Notes: generated by a model not told the origin, from the letters alone. DNA of 64,000 bases from Amphirosellinia nigrospora (GCA_004123355.1 SCHM01000002.1:9583569-9647568); one strand, 5' to 3'; shown: positions 1-14,840, numbered from the stretch's first letter. Made by a program: numbers and translations.

Positions 1-639
1 TGGAAGCAGTCGTTTGAGCCGGCATTAATCAGGAAAAGGTTAGGTTTTCTCGAAGGAACAGCCTTCTTGGCGTGGTAGTGGATTCTATGAGTAGGTACGC
101 CCGGATATGCCTCGATGTCGTTGTCCGTCATATTTCCGAGGCGCTGGGTACCGACGAAGTTGACAGGATTACCGATCTTGGTGAGCTTCTCTCGTAGAGG
201 CCGACGGAAGCCGTTGTTGTCGATTATCCCACTGGGGCTGTCGCCGCGAGTGGTCGAGGCGCCCAAAGCCATGATACGCAGTGGCATGCCATCGGCCAGA
301 GGTAACTCATAACCAGGACGCTTGTATGGTTTGCTTTTCCAGAACTTGGTGGTGCCGTGGCCGAGGGAGCTGTTGCCCGACACATATGTAACTCCACCAC
401 TGCTGAATTTGCCAGGTGAATTGCCGTCACCCGTCACATAGCTGACGCCGCTCTTGAGTCCATCTCCTAGAGACTGCGACCATTCGCTTTCGCTTACGGT
501 GCCTGTGAAAAGCAGTGCTGAGGCGCGATATCAGCGACATGGCCGTGAGCGATAATGCGAGCGCGAGTTGAGCGCAAAAAGACTTACCCATAAGAACTAA
601 TGGTACGAATAGGAAAACGAGCAGTCGCTTCCTTGCCAT
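1..639 (-). CDS. Secreted SGNH/GDSL-type hydrolase, 3' end beyond the left edge
   Basis: Partial gene read on the minus strand. Exon 1 is 639-588, beginning MARKRLLVFLFVPLVLMG, a typical signal peptide. A GT-AG intron (587-503) follows, and exon 2 runs from 502 off the window. About 70 residues of Gly/Ser-rich sequence precede the catalytic domain. Block I is RIMALGASTTRGD, where the Ser after GA is the expected nucleophile. NFVGTQRLGNMTDNDIEAYP and the block III-like LFLINAGSNDC follow, as in CE3/XynB-like SGNH esterases that act on plant or wall polysaccharides. The Asp/His block V lies outside the window. The reading frame is open throughout, unlike most genes here. Family assignment is by motif; the substrate is not inferable. 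Confidence 0.82.
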
Positions 640-1155
640 GACTACTGACAAGAAGTTGGTCGTCGTCGCCTGCAGGTGCTTTGGAAAAGCGGGAAAGGCA
701 GGTAGCTTGTCCATCTTGCTGGTGACAGTACGACTATAGATTAATGGGAGGGTAGTACGAGGGTAACGAATATGGAACAAGGGTTACGTATGCCCCTGGA
801 TATAACAACGGGTATTGAAAGGAATGACTAAAGGTGAACTGGCGAAGCGAAAGCGCTCTTTGCCTGGCAAGGACAAGATGCAAAAGGTTAAAAATGAACG
901 ACTCAAGGTGAGATGTTCAGGAAGATAATTCCCATAAGAATAATCGAAGAGGTGGAGGGTTATGCTCAGAGTGCGAGACCCCCTTTCGCTGCTAAGGTCC
1001 TAGTGTGGTCCGGCTGAGGCAGACCGGGGAGTCGCCAAGCATCGCCAAGACGAAGAGGCGAGTAGGTTGGCGTGTGCAATTGGAGATTTTGGCTTGTCAG
1101 TGGAGTGGCAGTGGGCTTCGTCCAAGACGGATCGGCATGCTCGTTCGTGTCCCCT

Positions 1156-1206
1156 GTTGCTGCTACTGCTGCTACTGCTGCTGCTGTTGCTGTTGCTGTT
1201 GCTACT
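1156..1206. repeat. GCT/GTT trinucleotide microsatellite
   Basis: About 17 imperfect repeats of GCT interrupted by ACT and GTT units. It creates low-complexity ORFs (poly-Ser/Asn/Ala, depending on frame) that are not convincing proteins, as the flanks show no conserved sequence. Confidence 0.85.
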
Positions 1207-3851
1207 CCAGCTGTGCGAGGAGGCGATACGCTGACCACGAGAGAATTGCTGTTCTCCCTCGACTGATGTGGCCGGACGGTGATGTAAGTGAGGGTTCGTC
1301 TGTCCTGTCGGGAGATCGGGTTGTGCCAAATGACTAGGCGCTGAGATGCAAGCGTCCGGATTGGAGGTGGAGTGCCTGAAAACGCCCAAGACACTTTAGG
1401 TATAATGGGTGGGCGAACGGGCATTCATGGCCCGACTTGATCTGTGCAAGCGCACATGTCCAAGTGTGTACTATTGGAAGTAGCAACCCTCGTATATACC
1501 CTCCGAGTCACTAATAGCTATCGAGAAGGTAGGACTATGCAGTATGACGATCTCGCACTACAACACTGCAGTGCACCTGCAGCGTGCTGCCTGTCCAGAA
1601 ATCCTATAATTGGCAGCCCAGCATTACCCCAGCCCTGTTTCTTCTGTGTGCCCACTAAAAATGCCATGGTCATCATGGTTCTCATGGGTTCTACACCATA
1701 ATCATCCGACAGCCAAGATAAGCAGGAATTTGTTCACCAATTTGCAAAGTGCCGAGTTCCGATCAATATGCTACCAAGCTTTTGTTCTACCTACTACCTA
1801 CTATGTAACTGTAGTAAGATGGCCATATGCGTAAGTAGGTTCAGAGTGACTAACTATAAAGTCTTTAGCAGACCGCATGGCCACGTCATGTCTTTCTTTA
1901 TGCGGAATTACCCTCCTGCCAGTGTCTCGGTAATGTACGCACCGCGAACAGCGCTAACTCCCTCCAGGTTGTATTCAAACCCCTCTCAGTTAGGCCGTTA
2001 TTCTGCGTACGTACCTAGTTCGCATCATCATTATCATTCCAGCTTCTATAAACATATACACCTCGGGCCGATGCTATCCTTTCTAACAGGTAGCAACAGA
2101 TCTTCATTTATTTATTACTCGGGTCATCAGATACTATAGTTCTTTGTCTTGGCCATGATATGATGTTTCACGGTCAGAGGTAATGCCGAACCCTACAGGA
2201 ACTGACCGTCGCACAGCTCAACCTAATATGTTTCAGGCTCGTATTTAGACGCAGCATAAACTCAACCGTCGCTGAGCGGAGTAGGTAATCAAAGTAAGCA
2301 TGGGACTTCTAATAGCTGAAAGCCGATGTCTATGTAAACCCGACGTGAAGGCGCTCTCATAAAAGCCACCAAGCCATACAAAATAGTTGGGCGTAACCTC
2401 TTTAACGCCGACTCGAATGATGCTTGAGAGGATAGGTGAGCGACAAGCGAGGAAAATGATCAGAGAGAAACGAGGTAAGCCGCACCACACCCTCTCTATC
2501 TATGAAATGCTAGGCCAGGATCGTAAGGTTAAGTAGTATAAAAGATCACGCAAGGCTACATATGGGGAGATCTGCTTTCATGAATACCTTAATGAGAAAG
2601 TCCTATTCCCCTTAGTAGCTCGGCTGCATTCTGTAAGCTAAACTAGGGGTCGAGCCTCCTTCTATGATAAGTTAATGCGTCCCTTGGGATTTTCCTGTTC
2701 ATTCATGTATAGACAAATCAGATCACAGAAGCTTTTGTTAGCACTTGTCAATAGCCTATCTCGATCAGCCACTATAATAGACAGTTAACTGCCGTGCAGA
2801 CCATTAGATCTTCAGGGACAATCAACTACACTAGATCCAAAAATACAGGTGTGTCCGTACAACATTCCTTATTTGCAACTTTGCTCTAGTAAGCGTCCGT
2901 TTCACGATTCTTTAGTAGCACGATCGACAACACCAGTCTATCGGATGAATATTTATACTCCAAACAAATGGCGTTTCTGATACAAGACCAATTGGCATGT
3001 GCTCCTGAAAGTATACACTTATCGCTTATCTAGAAGGTAGCATCCGAATACCGCTTTAGACAGAAAACTGCTCACCGGGATACGGCAATAGGAAAAATAA
3101 GCTTTCTCCTCCGCCTCGAGATCAGGTGACCTGCCATCCTCTCGTATTATGCCCCCTGCCCTGGTTATTTCTGACATACTATACGAACGATCGAAATACG
3201 AGCGGACAGTCTAGGATATCGTAAAATCAGTTCTACTTTGCGCAACAAGTTGGTCGGGTGTGAAGAGAAACATTCAGAGGGTATCTACACATTCGATACA
3301 TCACGAGGTCGAATTGCATGATACAAGAACGAGTGAACAGCCACACAGCTCCTATTGTTGCCAAAAGAGAGTATTGAGAGAAGACGGATTATTCGAAGCA
3401 TACAGCTGCAATTCGTAAAGAAATCATAATCACGCATCCCCTTCCCTAGAAACTCGCCACCCCACAACAGCTTTTCTTCCCTCGGTGGCGGCTCGCATAC
3501 GATTTCTGAGTCTCATCTGATAGCATATTCCAAATGTCCCAAATTTCTCACTTCACGGAATACATTTCTCTGACATGCACTCTACCATCGGTGGGGGAAG
3601 GGATACATGCCCTGTGAGAGTCGCTGTTGCCAGGTACAAGGGAATCAGTGTGCTCTCTCGTCTATAATTGGCCGTGAAATGGATCACGGCCTATTGCATC
3701 GCCCGAGACCATAGGTTCAGTCTATTGTCTAGTGTCAGCCAGAACGATGTTTTCTACAATAAGAGCTATAACATCGCTCTACTTCCATCTTGCCCTATGC
3801 CAGCTGTTGGCTAACTATGGCCCGTTCACCACAATGTTTAGCTCTCCTTGT

Positions 3852-3929
3852 CACAAGGCATCTCCTGATCTCACGATACCTTGTCTAGCACACCAAAATA
3901 CTCACCTTCTCAAGCCTCATATAGACTCC
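3852..3929. repeat. Decayed dispersed repeat, copy 1
   Basis: This 78-base stretch aligns by eye to 58,836-58,911 on the same strand, sharing cores such as ATCTCACGATACCT and CTCACCTTC. Many differences are C/T or A/G transitions. Both copies are followed at about 75-125 bases by CTCTCCGCG, so homology probably extends further. It probably derives from an old transposon or repeat that was mutated. Confidence 0.55.
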
Positions 3930-6059
3930 GTGGGACTTACGGCCCTAGGAACAAAGGACCTAGATGTATATAGCCAGGGGCTAGCCCCCAGAGACTCCTA
4001 GACTCTCCGCGCAACAACAGATATCTATATACATCCCATACCCTGATAGTGAGGTTATGACACTCCTATCGGATGATTCCAAGAAGAGAGCGGGGAAATA
4101 TAGCTTATTCTATATAGTGAATCAGCTTGAAAATATATTGATCACCTAAGTATGCTTTGTCATCGAACCGCCTTCTAACAACCTTTTTTCAAGTTTTGAA
4201 GGAGAGAATGCGATGTTAACTGCTGTCTCACAATACGTTTCTACGAATACATTCATAAAGAAGAGACTGAGCCTTTTTACCTACTAGTTATGAATTTAAA
4301 AACATTCGGTATCAATACTTAGTCTCGAGGCAAAAGGCCACGCAGATAAATAGTTACTTATATCATGGCCCAACACAGCGACAGTGCTTCAATATGTTGC
4401 GTTATTGAAAAAGAGCGCATATACGCAGCTTTTAAAATACTTCCTAGATGGATACATAAGTACAGCGGGTCGATAGTCCTGCATGTATATCTCGACCCTC
4501 TCCACGCTTAGATAGCCTTGGAACTCAATCTAAGTATATTTTCGGAAGTGTATTGCTCTCGTGTCGTCAACAGTATACAAAGGACAAATATTTTTACCTA
4601 GCCCAACCAGCCCAACCCCCGGAATCAACGATTTCCTATTTCGGAAGGATCTCAGCTCTAGAAACACTGTTTCGTGAGTTTGTTTCGTAAATTATATATT
4701 TAGTATATTAATATAAATACCTTAGGTTCTACTTTAAACTAGATTATAACAAAAAAAGCTCAGCTCTATAATAGAAAATATAAATAAATATAATAAAAAC
4801 ATATAGCAAATATAATAAATCAAAACTTAGGTTTTAACTTTGCACTAGAACAAAAAAATAAATATACAGCTAGCATATATATAGTAAGTTTTAACCTATA
4901 ATATTTACTATATATTTTTTTATTATACTAACCTAAAAAATACTAAAGCAATACTGGCTAATAATGCGAGCTAAAGTAATTATATAATATAAGTTCGGAA
5001 AAAAAAAAAAAAGATTTTAATCGTAATAATTATTAAATATCTAGTTTTTATTTAAATAAACTATAGTACTATTAAACTATAAAATTTAAATACTAAATTA
5101 AAATATTATTTTATAAGCATTATCGTTTTTAAGCTTTATAAAATCTTTTTAAACTAAAACTTTTACCGAAAAAAGCAGCAAAAACGCGTTAAATATATAA
5201 CTAGCTTAATATTATTTATAAATAATATTTATTTTGTTTAATCGTTAATTAAAGTTTAAATAAACTAATAATTATTAGTTAAAAATATCGATAATTATAG
5301 CAAAGCTTAAAAACTATTTTGTTTAAAATATATATACGAACTATAATTTATATAATTATTTAATTTTATAAAGAATTTAGCTAATATTTAATAATATTAC
5401 TTAGTACGCTTACTAAAAAAACTTAAAAATTTAATATAAAATTATCGGCAATATAACCGTGCTTAATATTACCTTTAACGATTTATAATATAATTTAAAA
5501 ACCTAAAATTATTATTTTAAAACTAATTTAAACTATATTACATAATAAAGCTTTAGTTATATTTATTATATATAATATTATTATAAAATATATTCTAATA
5601 AAATCTAATATTTATATTTAAATATAATAAAGTTTTTATAGCTATATAAAAAAATAGCTACGCTAAAAACATAAAATATACAATATTTTAAAAAAATATA
5701 TAACGCTTTTGTTTATTAAAATAGTTATAATAACTTATTAGCTAATATTAAAATAAATTTAAAAAATAATCTTTATTAACTATTAAATAGTAATAAATAT
5801 TATAACTAGTTTATATTATATACTTATAATTTAGTTTCGATAATATTACTATAAAAACGAAATTAATTTTAGTTTTTATATAATAAAATATAAAATTATA
5901 AATATAATAAATATAAACTCGAAAACTTTAAATAGTTTAAAAATAATTAAATAAAAATTAAAAAGTTATTTTATTTAAATAATAATAAATAATATAGTTA
6001 TACAAGTTTATAAAAGTTTATAAAATTAAAAAATAAATATAAAGCTATTTTAAATATAA

Positions 6060-6218
6060 AAACTATAATATTAAAATAATTATATTTTTTAACTTAGTTA
6101 TTTTAGCTAACTATAATATTAAAGTAATTATATTTTTTAACTAAGTTTTAAGCTTAGCTATTTTAGTTAACTATAATATTAAAATAATTATATTTTTTAA
6201 TTTAGTTTTTTATTTTTA
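6060..6218. repeat. Short tandem repeat, about 50-60 bp unit, 3 copies
   Basis: AACTATAATATTAAAATAAT recurs at about 6,060, 6,109 and 6,169 with small variations, each followed by a T-rich tail with TTTTTTAAC/T. It lies inside the AT block. Confidence 0.7.
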
Positions 6219-6949
6219 TATATAAACGTCTTTTTTTTTAATAAAAATTTTTTTTTTTTTTTTATTAATTTATCTATAATATTCTTATTTATTAATTTAT
6301 ATATAGTTTATTTTTTTTGCTTTTTATTATTAAGCTTTGCTTTTCTTAGCTATTATCGAATTATAAATTATAGCTTTAGCGGAAGTTTTAAACAGCCGAA
6401 GTTTTTAAAGTTTAATAATTTAATAAAAATAAAAAATATTATTTATTTAGCGATCTTCGAGCTAAAGTTTTATACTAGCGTATTATTTTAGTTTAAAATA
6501 AAGCTTACTATAATAATTTTTATTAAAAAGCTATTCGAAAAAACTATTAAATCGAAAAATAAAAAAGTTTATATTTTTTATATTAATATATAACCCTAGC
6601 TATTAAATATAATAATAATATTTTATTTAAAGTTTAAAGCTAAATATATATTTTTAAAACGTTATAAAATAGTTATTTATTTAAACTATAATTTATTATA
6701 TTACGCTAAGCTATACGTAATAAAAATATAAACTAGTACTAAATTAAAACTAAAACTTAAAACTAATTTTATTTAAGTTTTTATAAATATTAAAAAACAA
6801 ACTATATAATATTAATATTTTAAACAGTAAAAAATAATATTTAACGTATATAAACTTATTATTTTTATAAGCCCTAAAGCTATTTACGGTTTTTTTCGAA
6901 ATATTATATATTATAGCAAGCTTAAAAAAACTAAGCTTATAAAAATTAA

Positions 6950-7030
6950 GCGATTTTAAGCTAAAACTAAACCGTTTTAAACTAAAGCTAAGCTATTTTA
7001 AACTAAAACTAAACTATTTTAAGCTAAAAC
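6950..7030. repeat. Short tandem repeat, about 28 bp unit, 3-4 copies
   Basis: Variants of TTTTAAGCTAAAACTAAACC follow each other, differing mainly by G/A and C/T changes. This is consistent with a once-uniform minisatellite later mutated. Confidence 0.6.
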
Positions 7031-8664
7031 ATTAATTAAGCTATTATTTAAAAATTAATTCAATATTTATTAAAATTATTTAAACTAAACGAAAAAAAAT
7101 TAAACTTTAATAGTTTTTTATTTATAATAATATTTTTATAAAATAATTTAGTTAAAAAATATAAAACGTTAATAATTATTTAATATATTAATAAACGTAG
7201 CGTTATTTTAATATATTAGCGGTTTTTTGCTAAATTATATAAAACAGTTTGTTTAATAATTAACGCTAAATAGTTTAAAAATTTAAAATATATTAAAAAG
7301 CGGGCAAAAATTATATATCGCTTAATATTTTAAAAATAAAATAATAAAACCAATAAATATAAACTATTAAACTTTAGCTTTTATTAAAATAATTATTAAT
7401 AATAAACTATATAATTATAAGGTTATTATATTTTTATTATTATATTAAAACTATAAAAATCTTTATATAGTATTTTTTAGCAGTTATAATATTTTATAAT
7501 ATAACAAAAAAGATTTTTTTATTTAATATATTATTAAAGGTTTATTTAAAAAAATATTTTTTGTCCGTTTTTTTTTAAATATTATTTTTTGCTTCGAAAA
7601 ATAAAATATAAATAAAAAAATTTTTTAATTTTAACTAATACTTTTTTTAAAATCTATAAAAAAAGCTATAATAAATAAACTAAAAATTTAAGCTAAATAA
7701 ACCTAATTTTAATTTTATAGGACTAATAATTTTATAATATATAACCTAAAAAAAAAAAATATAAAAAACGCTAGCTAAAACATAAAATATATTATTAATA
7801 ATAGTTTTAAGCTTTTTTATATCCTATTTAAAAGATATTTATTATTTATAGCTTTATATAAAAAGTATAATTATAATATTATAATATTATTTAGTTTTAA
7901 TAAATATTTTAATTAAATAAATTTTAACTTAATTAAAAATTTCGATAAATTTTATTATATTATAACTTTTAATTTAATATTTACTAATAATATTTATTAA
8001 AACTATAAATAAAAAAGTAGGCAAAAATCTACGAGCAAACATTATTAGTATTTTTTTATTATTTTTTTTAGCGTTTTTATTTAAAAAATAAAAAAAAAGT
8101 TTAGCTTTTTAAAAAAAAAGCGAAAAAGCTATATTAACATTTAAATTTTTTTAAAATTTTTACAAAATTAAATATATTTTTTTTAAAGCTATTTCGTTTT
8201 AAATTATAAAAAAAAAACTTTAAAAAATTAATTAAAATAACTAACTAAAATATATAAACTTTTTTAACCTAATAGATTTTAATTATAGCTATAAATCCAA
8301 ATAAAATAAAAATAATATTTAAATAGTTAAAAATTACTAGTAAAACTAAAGGCTTAAATAAATATTATATAGCTTTTGCTAAAAAACTATATTTTTATAA
8401 ATTTTATAACGTTCGAACAAGTTTAAAAAACAAACTATAGTTTTATTTATTTATTTTCTATAAAAAGCTTAAGCTATTTTTATACCCGAATATAAACTAT
8501 AACTAAAAATTTTATTTTTAATGTTTGCTTTAAACTTATTATAATTATAATTATATAAAATAAAAAGCTTTTTTATATATAAAACGTATAAAAAAGATTT
8601 TTTTTTCCGGGTTTTATTTTAACGCTACTTATAAATACACCATAAGCTAAAATAAAAACAAAAA

Positions 8665-9276
8665 AAATATAATTACCTAGGTTATACTTTTAATAAACGT
8701 TTAATAAACAAGCTTTAAATAATATATAAAAAATATATATAAACCTTAAAAAAGTATAAATACCTAAGTTATATTTCCTAATAAACGTTTAACAATAAAA
8801 GCTTTAAAAACTATATAAAAAATATATATAGACCTTAAAAAAAGTATAATTACCTAAGTTATACTTTTTAATAAACGTTTAATAAAAAAAGCTTTAAAAA
8901 CTATATAAAAAGTATATAAACTTTAAAAAAAGTATAAATATTTAAATTATACTTTTTAATAAACGTTTAATAAAAAAAGCCTTAAAAACTATATATAAAA
9001 CATATATAAACCTCAGAAAAAATATAAATACCCAGGTTATACTTTTTAATAAACGTTTAACAAAACAAGCTTTAAATTTTATATAAAAAATATATATAAA
9101 CTTTAAAAAAAATATAAATACCTAAGTTATACTATTTAATAAATATTTAGCAAAATAAGCTTTAAAACTTATATAAAAATAAATATAAACTTTAAAAAAA
9201 TATAAATATTTAAATTATATTTTTTAATAAACGTTCGGTAAAAAAAGCTTTAAATAATATATAAAATATATATATT
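8665..9276. repeat. Tandem array, about 89 bp unit, 7 copies
   Basis: Each unit has the order ACCTAAGTTATACTTTT, AATAAACGTTTAA, AAGCTTTAAA, a run of TATATAAA, then CCTTAAAAAAGTATAA. Copies start near 8,674, 8,762, 8,852, 8,940, 9,030, 9,121 and 9,211, a period of 88-91. Unit-to-unit differences are largely C/T transitions such as CCTAAG versus TTTAAA. It is the clearest satellite-like array in the block. Confidence 0.85.
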
Positions 9277-11638
9277 AAAACTAAAACTTAACGTTTAAAT
9301 AGTATATTTATTTATAAGTTAAATTAGTTTAACTTTTCGATTAAAATAGCCGCAAAAACTATTTATAAGTATTACGCAAATTTAAGTTTAATATATATAT
9401 AGTACTATATAAATCTTACCCGAAATCCGTTAAATATTATATTATAAAGCTAAAATAATTATATAAAGCTATAATAAATTTTAAGTAAATATTAAAGCTA
9501 AACTTAAATATTAAAATATTTAGCTTTTAATTATAAAAGTTTTTATTTAGGTTTATAAAACTATAAAAAAAAAATATAATAAAATTTTATATTTAAAAAT
9601 AGTTCGATAAAAAATAAAATATAATTAAAGCTTATATTTAAATATTTAAAATTTAAAATTTAATTTAGCTAATAATTTTTTCGGGGTTACTAAAAGCTTT
9701 AGTTTTTTATTTTAATTTTAATATAATTTTTCTTTATATTTTTAATTTATAGCTAAATTCTAAAACTTTTTTTTATAAACTTTTTAAAGTTTAATTTTTC
9801 AAAAAAGCTTAAAGCTATTTTAAATAATATTATAACAATAATATAATATACTTTAGCTTACAAAAATAGTCGGGTAATATTAGCTTTTTAAGTTTTTGCA
9901 AGAGTTTTTAAAAGTTTATATAGCTTTTATAGCTAGGTTTTATAGCTAGTCCGTATAATAATAATAAAAAAAAAAATTCTAAACATTAAAAAGCATAAAA
10001 TTTTATTTTTTAAAAAATAAAAAATTAGATTTTTAAATTTTTAGTATTAATTATTTATTAGTTAATTTAAACTTATTTTAGGTTTTTTATTTAAGTTTTT
10101 ATTATAACAAATATAAATATAACTAATAGCGTAATAAAAATAAAAAAAATTATTTTATTATTAAGCTATAATTAATTAAATAATAAATTAAATAGTTAAC
10201 TTATTAAACGTATTAAACAATATAAATAAAATTATAAACGATAATTTATAAAAACATACTAACTAGCTAATTACTTAACCTATTAAGCTATTTTTTAGCC
10301 GCTATAATTAATTTAAAAAACCTTAACGTTTTATTATATTAAATATAAACAAAAATATAACAAAACACGGGCAAAATATAAAAAAAGAACATATTTATTA
10401 TAATTATTAATAAGTTATATTATATATAATCGATAATATATATACTTTTTTAAACAGTAATAATAATAACAAAAAACTAAACTATATAGTTTTTTTAATA
10501 TTTATTTAATAATATATTTTTACATAAATGCTTTTTATTTTTGCGCTATTTCGAATATATTAAAACTAATAGCTAATATATATTATTTTAAACTTAAGCG
10601 TAATTTTATTTAATAAATAAAATTATAATATATTTTATATATTTTAAGTTTTCAATTTTAATAAACTTATAAAAAGTTTTTATAGCTAAATTATTAGTTA
10701 ACTATACGTTAATAATAATAAATATTAAAATTATACTATTAAATAGTTTAAAAACCGAGCTTTTTTATTTATTATAAATTTTGCTTTTTTTAAGCGAAAA
10801 AAATTATTAAAATTATTATTATAAACTATAAATATTTTTATAATATTTAGGTTTAAATAAATAGCAAAACAATATATTTATAAATAATTTAACTTTTTTA
10901 ATAAAATAAATTGCTCCGAAAGTTTTAAAAAAATAGCTATAAATATTGTTTAAAAAAGTTCTAGCTAGTTTTATAAGCTAGTTTAATATAAAATTAAAAT
11001 AATAAAGCTAATAAATTTTACGAATAAATAATATAAAAAAAAAAAAGTCCTAAAATTAAGCCGAAAGAAAGCGTTTTTTTAAACCGGATTTTAAATAAAA
11101 AAAAAAAAAAAATAACGAATATTTTAGTTTTGTTTTTTTTTTTTTATAAGTCCGGGTAATAATATATAGTAATATGCGCTAGCGTTATTTAGCTATTTTT
11201 TTATTAGTTATTATTTATATAACTTGCTAAGAAATTATATAATAATATTTTAGTTTATATATATATTTAAATATTTTATATTTAGCTATTTTATATAAAA
11301 AGCTATAATATTTTTATAGAAAAAAACTATAAAAATAATAATAAATAGGCCGGCGCTTTTTTACGCCCGTTATTACTACTATTAGCGCTAAAAGCTCGAT
11401 AACTTTTAAACGCTTTATATTATTTCGGTTTATTTTTAAAAGGTATATTAAATAGCGTTTTTTATAATATTATAAAGCGTACTTAATATAACCCTTTAGT
11501 TATTATTTATAAAATAGCAAGAAAAGCAAAAAAATAATAAGTCCTTTTTTTCACGCAGCTTAGCTTTATTATGTTTACTTTAAAAGGACCCACTTAAGTA
11601 CATAAAGGCTAATAAAATAATAGTTGTTAGCTTTACGT

Positions 11639-11755
11639 ATTATAATCTTTATAAAAGTAAAATATAAATATTTATTATTATATAAATAACTAGTAAAATT
11701 ATTTTTATAGGCTTTACGTAACTATATAGCTATATATAAAAGTTTTTTTATTTAA
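11639..11755 (+). repeat. Dispersed AT-block repeat, copy 1
   Basis: Begins TATTATAATCTTTATAAAAG and contains TAAATATTTATTATTATATA and GTAAAATTATTTTTATA. The same sequence recurs at 25,411-25,525, and inverted at 23,041-23,154 and 25,613-25,690. This copy keeps CG and GG bases lost in the others, so it is the least mutated. Confidence 0.75.
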
Positions 11756-14743
11756 TCCAGTTTTTAATCTTTATATAGCACTTAGTATAGCATTTAAATA
11801 ATAAACGCTATAATAAACGGTTACTTTTTTTATCTTAAGCTAGCTAATATTTTTAGCAGCCGCTATTTATTCTTGTTTTTTAAGTATATATATTTAATTA
11901 TTATTTTACGCTTTTTTTTATTATTTAGTTTAATATTTTACGCTTTAAAAGTTTAATTAAACTAAAATTATTTTAAAAAAAACTAAGCTTTTTTTTATAT
12001 TAAAGAAATCTTTTTTAATATTAAGCTTTTTATTAATTTATATTTTAATATATATACAATTAATTATTTTTTCGATTAAATAATTTTAGTTTAATTTTAT
12101 TTTAGCTATTTTATACTAAAGCTATTTATAAACTAAACTTAATAGTAGCATATATATATAGCTTTTTTATATTTTATTATTTTGTTTTATAATAGCTTTA
12201 AAACGTTATATTTTACTAATTAATATATATTATTAAAAGTTATTTTTAGTTTTAATAAAATAGCGTTTTTATAAAAATATTTAATAATAAAGCTAAACGT
12301 TTTAGGCCTTATTAATATAAGTTTTTTTTGTTTTATAAATATATTATTATTATTTCTAATTTTTAATAAATTAGTTTTTATATAAAAAAATAATTGTTTA
12401 GCCGCTTATTTGCTTATTTTAAAAAATTCGATAGCTTTATTAAATTCTTTATTTATTATAAACGTAAGCGTAAATATAAATATTTAGCTAATTAAAAACC
12501 TATATAAGCCGATTAATATTTAAACTGTTTTTATTTTTTATTATTTAGTTTATAATAATAAATTTTTAAAGCTTTTATATCGATTAGTTATATATTAAAA
12601 GTTTTTTAAATATTTCGTTTATTAGTAGCGCCCGGTATAATTTAATAGTATATTTATACGTTAAATAAAGCTATAATAAAAAATAGCTTAAATTATAACA
12701 AGCTATTTAGCTTTATAACGCGTTAAAAAAATATTAATTTTAATTTTATTAAATATTTAAACTATAAACTAAAAGCTTTTAATAAAACTAAAAATCTAAT
12801 TATTTCCGCTTTTTAGTTTTTAATTTTATATTTTTTTTTATAATATTGCTATAAATTTTATTATATAACTTTTTTATTTATTATTTAAATAATATATTTT
12901 TTTTTTAAAGCTTTTTATTTAATACTAAGTTTTATAAACGTAATATTTATATTTAAAAATTTTCGATATTATTTTAATAACGTATTATTTTTTAAAATAT
13001 ATTTATAATAATTTCGGTTAATTATTTACTTTATTAAATATACTAATAATTTTTTAACGGATAAAAAATATATTTTATTATTTTTAATATATAATAATTT
13101 TAGCAAAAATAATAATATTATAGTAATAACGTCGGAAATAATAATATTAAAAATAATAGCTTTATTATTAATAAGCGTATTATTAAAAGTTAATATTTTT
13201 TATATATATAAGTTTTTTTACGTTTAAAAATAAATATAAATAAAAAACTAAAAATATTTTATTAGCTAATTAGCTAAACTTTACGGATAATATATTATTA
13301 ACAAAGCTATATTAAATATATTTTATTAAAAGAAAAAGCCGCAATTATATAACGAATAAAAATAACTAAATAATTATTTAATATATTAAAGTTAAAAAAA
13401 CATAATAATATAAAAAATACTAAATAAATAAATATACTAAATAATCGATAATAATAGTATATTTACAAAAGTTTGGTTAGCTTTTTATAAAAATTTTTAT
13501 AAAAATTATAAAATATAAAAAAAATAAAAAAAAAAGCCGTAATAATTACCGGGATTTTAGTTTTATATATAAATATTATAATAGCTGCTTTATTATTTAT
13601 TTAAAAGTTTATCCCTTATTTTTGTCCGTTTTTTAGCAATATATAATAAATTAAAAATTAAAAAACAACTATTTTTTTTAAGGATTTTATTATATTTATT
13701 TCGAAAATAAAATTTTATAAGGCTTATATAAACGCACCAAAAAAGCTAAGTTTTACCTCAAATACGGATTTTTGGACAAAATATTAACGTATATTCCAAT
13801 AAACGGATAATATTTCTAAAAGTAGCAGACTTAAAAGCATATAACCTACCTAAATAATAATAAACGTTAGTATTTTTAGTACTACAATAAAAGCAGCTAA
13901 AATAAATACTTTTAATATATAAAAAAAAAACTATTAACTTATTATTAAAAACCGGTTAAAACTATATATAAAATATTACAGTTAATAATTAATATAACTA
14001 TACGCTTTTTACGTAAATAATATAATAACGATTATAATATTATATTAAAAATATAAATATATATTTTTATTAAGCTTATAAATTTTATATTTTTTTAACG
14101 GCGTTAAATTTATATTAAACGTTTAAACGCTACGTTTTCGCTTAAATAAACAAAGTTAAATATTATTCTTTTTATTAATAATATTAATATTATTAGTTTT
14201 AACGTTTTTGTTTTTATTATTATATAATAAATATTACCGTTATTATTGTTATTGTTATTATTATCGTTAGCTTTATTATTATTATTATCTTAGCCTAAAA
14301 ATAACATTATATAGCTTTATTTAAAGAAGCGTTTTTATTTTATTAGTTAAAACTAAAAAATAATTAATATATAATTTATTTCAAAATATTATTATATAAA
14401 GTTTATAGCTATTTAATTTTGTTTAGTATATTAAACCGTATAATATAATCCTAAATCTTTTTATTTAAATTTTAATTATAGCTGCTAAAAACGTTAATTA
14501 ATTTTGTTTTAATTTCCGGCTAAATATTAAAATATTATTTAAAAGTAATAAATATTATAAAAATAGCTATATTTAAACTAGTATAAAAAAAATAAAGGCT
14601 TATTTGGTTTATATATTTTATAAAACTTTTAGTTCCGGAGAAAAAATAATTATTTTAATCGGTAGTCCGGGCAAAAGTTAAAAAGTTTTTTTAGTATATT
14701 TATAGTATTAAATAATATAATAATAATAAAAATTGTTTAGCAA

Positions 14744-14840
14744 AATATAACTATAAATATAAAAAATAATTAGGTTAAATATAACTATAAACGTAAAAAA
14801 TATCTAAGTTAAATATAACTATAAACGTAAATAATAGTTA
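14744..14840. repeat. Tandem repeat, about 34 bp unit, 3 copies
   Basis: AAATATAACTATAAACGTAA recurs at about 14,744, 14,777 and 14,811; the first copy has AT in place of CG. Minor repeat inside the AT block. Confidence 0.65.

Larger units (their letters stand above)
640..4680. other. Gene-poor flank left of the AT block
   Basis: About 4 kb of ordinary base composition with only short overlapping ORFs and no recognisable protein. It holds a trinucleotide microsatellite near 1,160 and a decayed repeat near 3,850-3,930 that recurs near 58,840. No RNA gene was recognised by eye. It ends in a gradual rise of A+T at about 4,680. Confidence 0.6.

Noticed and set aside
966-1424. Overlapping ORFs of 110-152 aa on both strands
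   Set aside because: They are produced by the trinucleotide repeat; flanking residues show no conserved sequence, and three frames are open equally.
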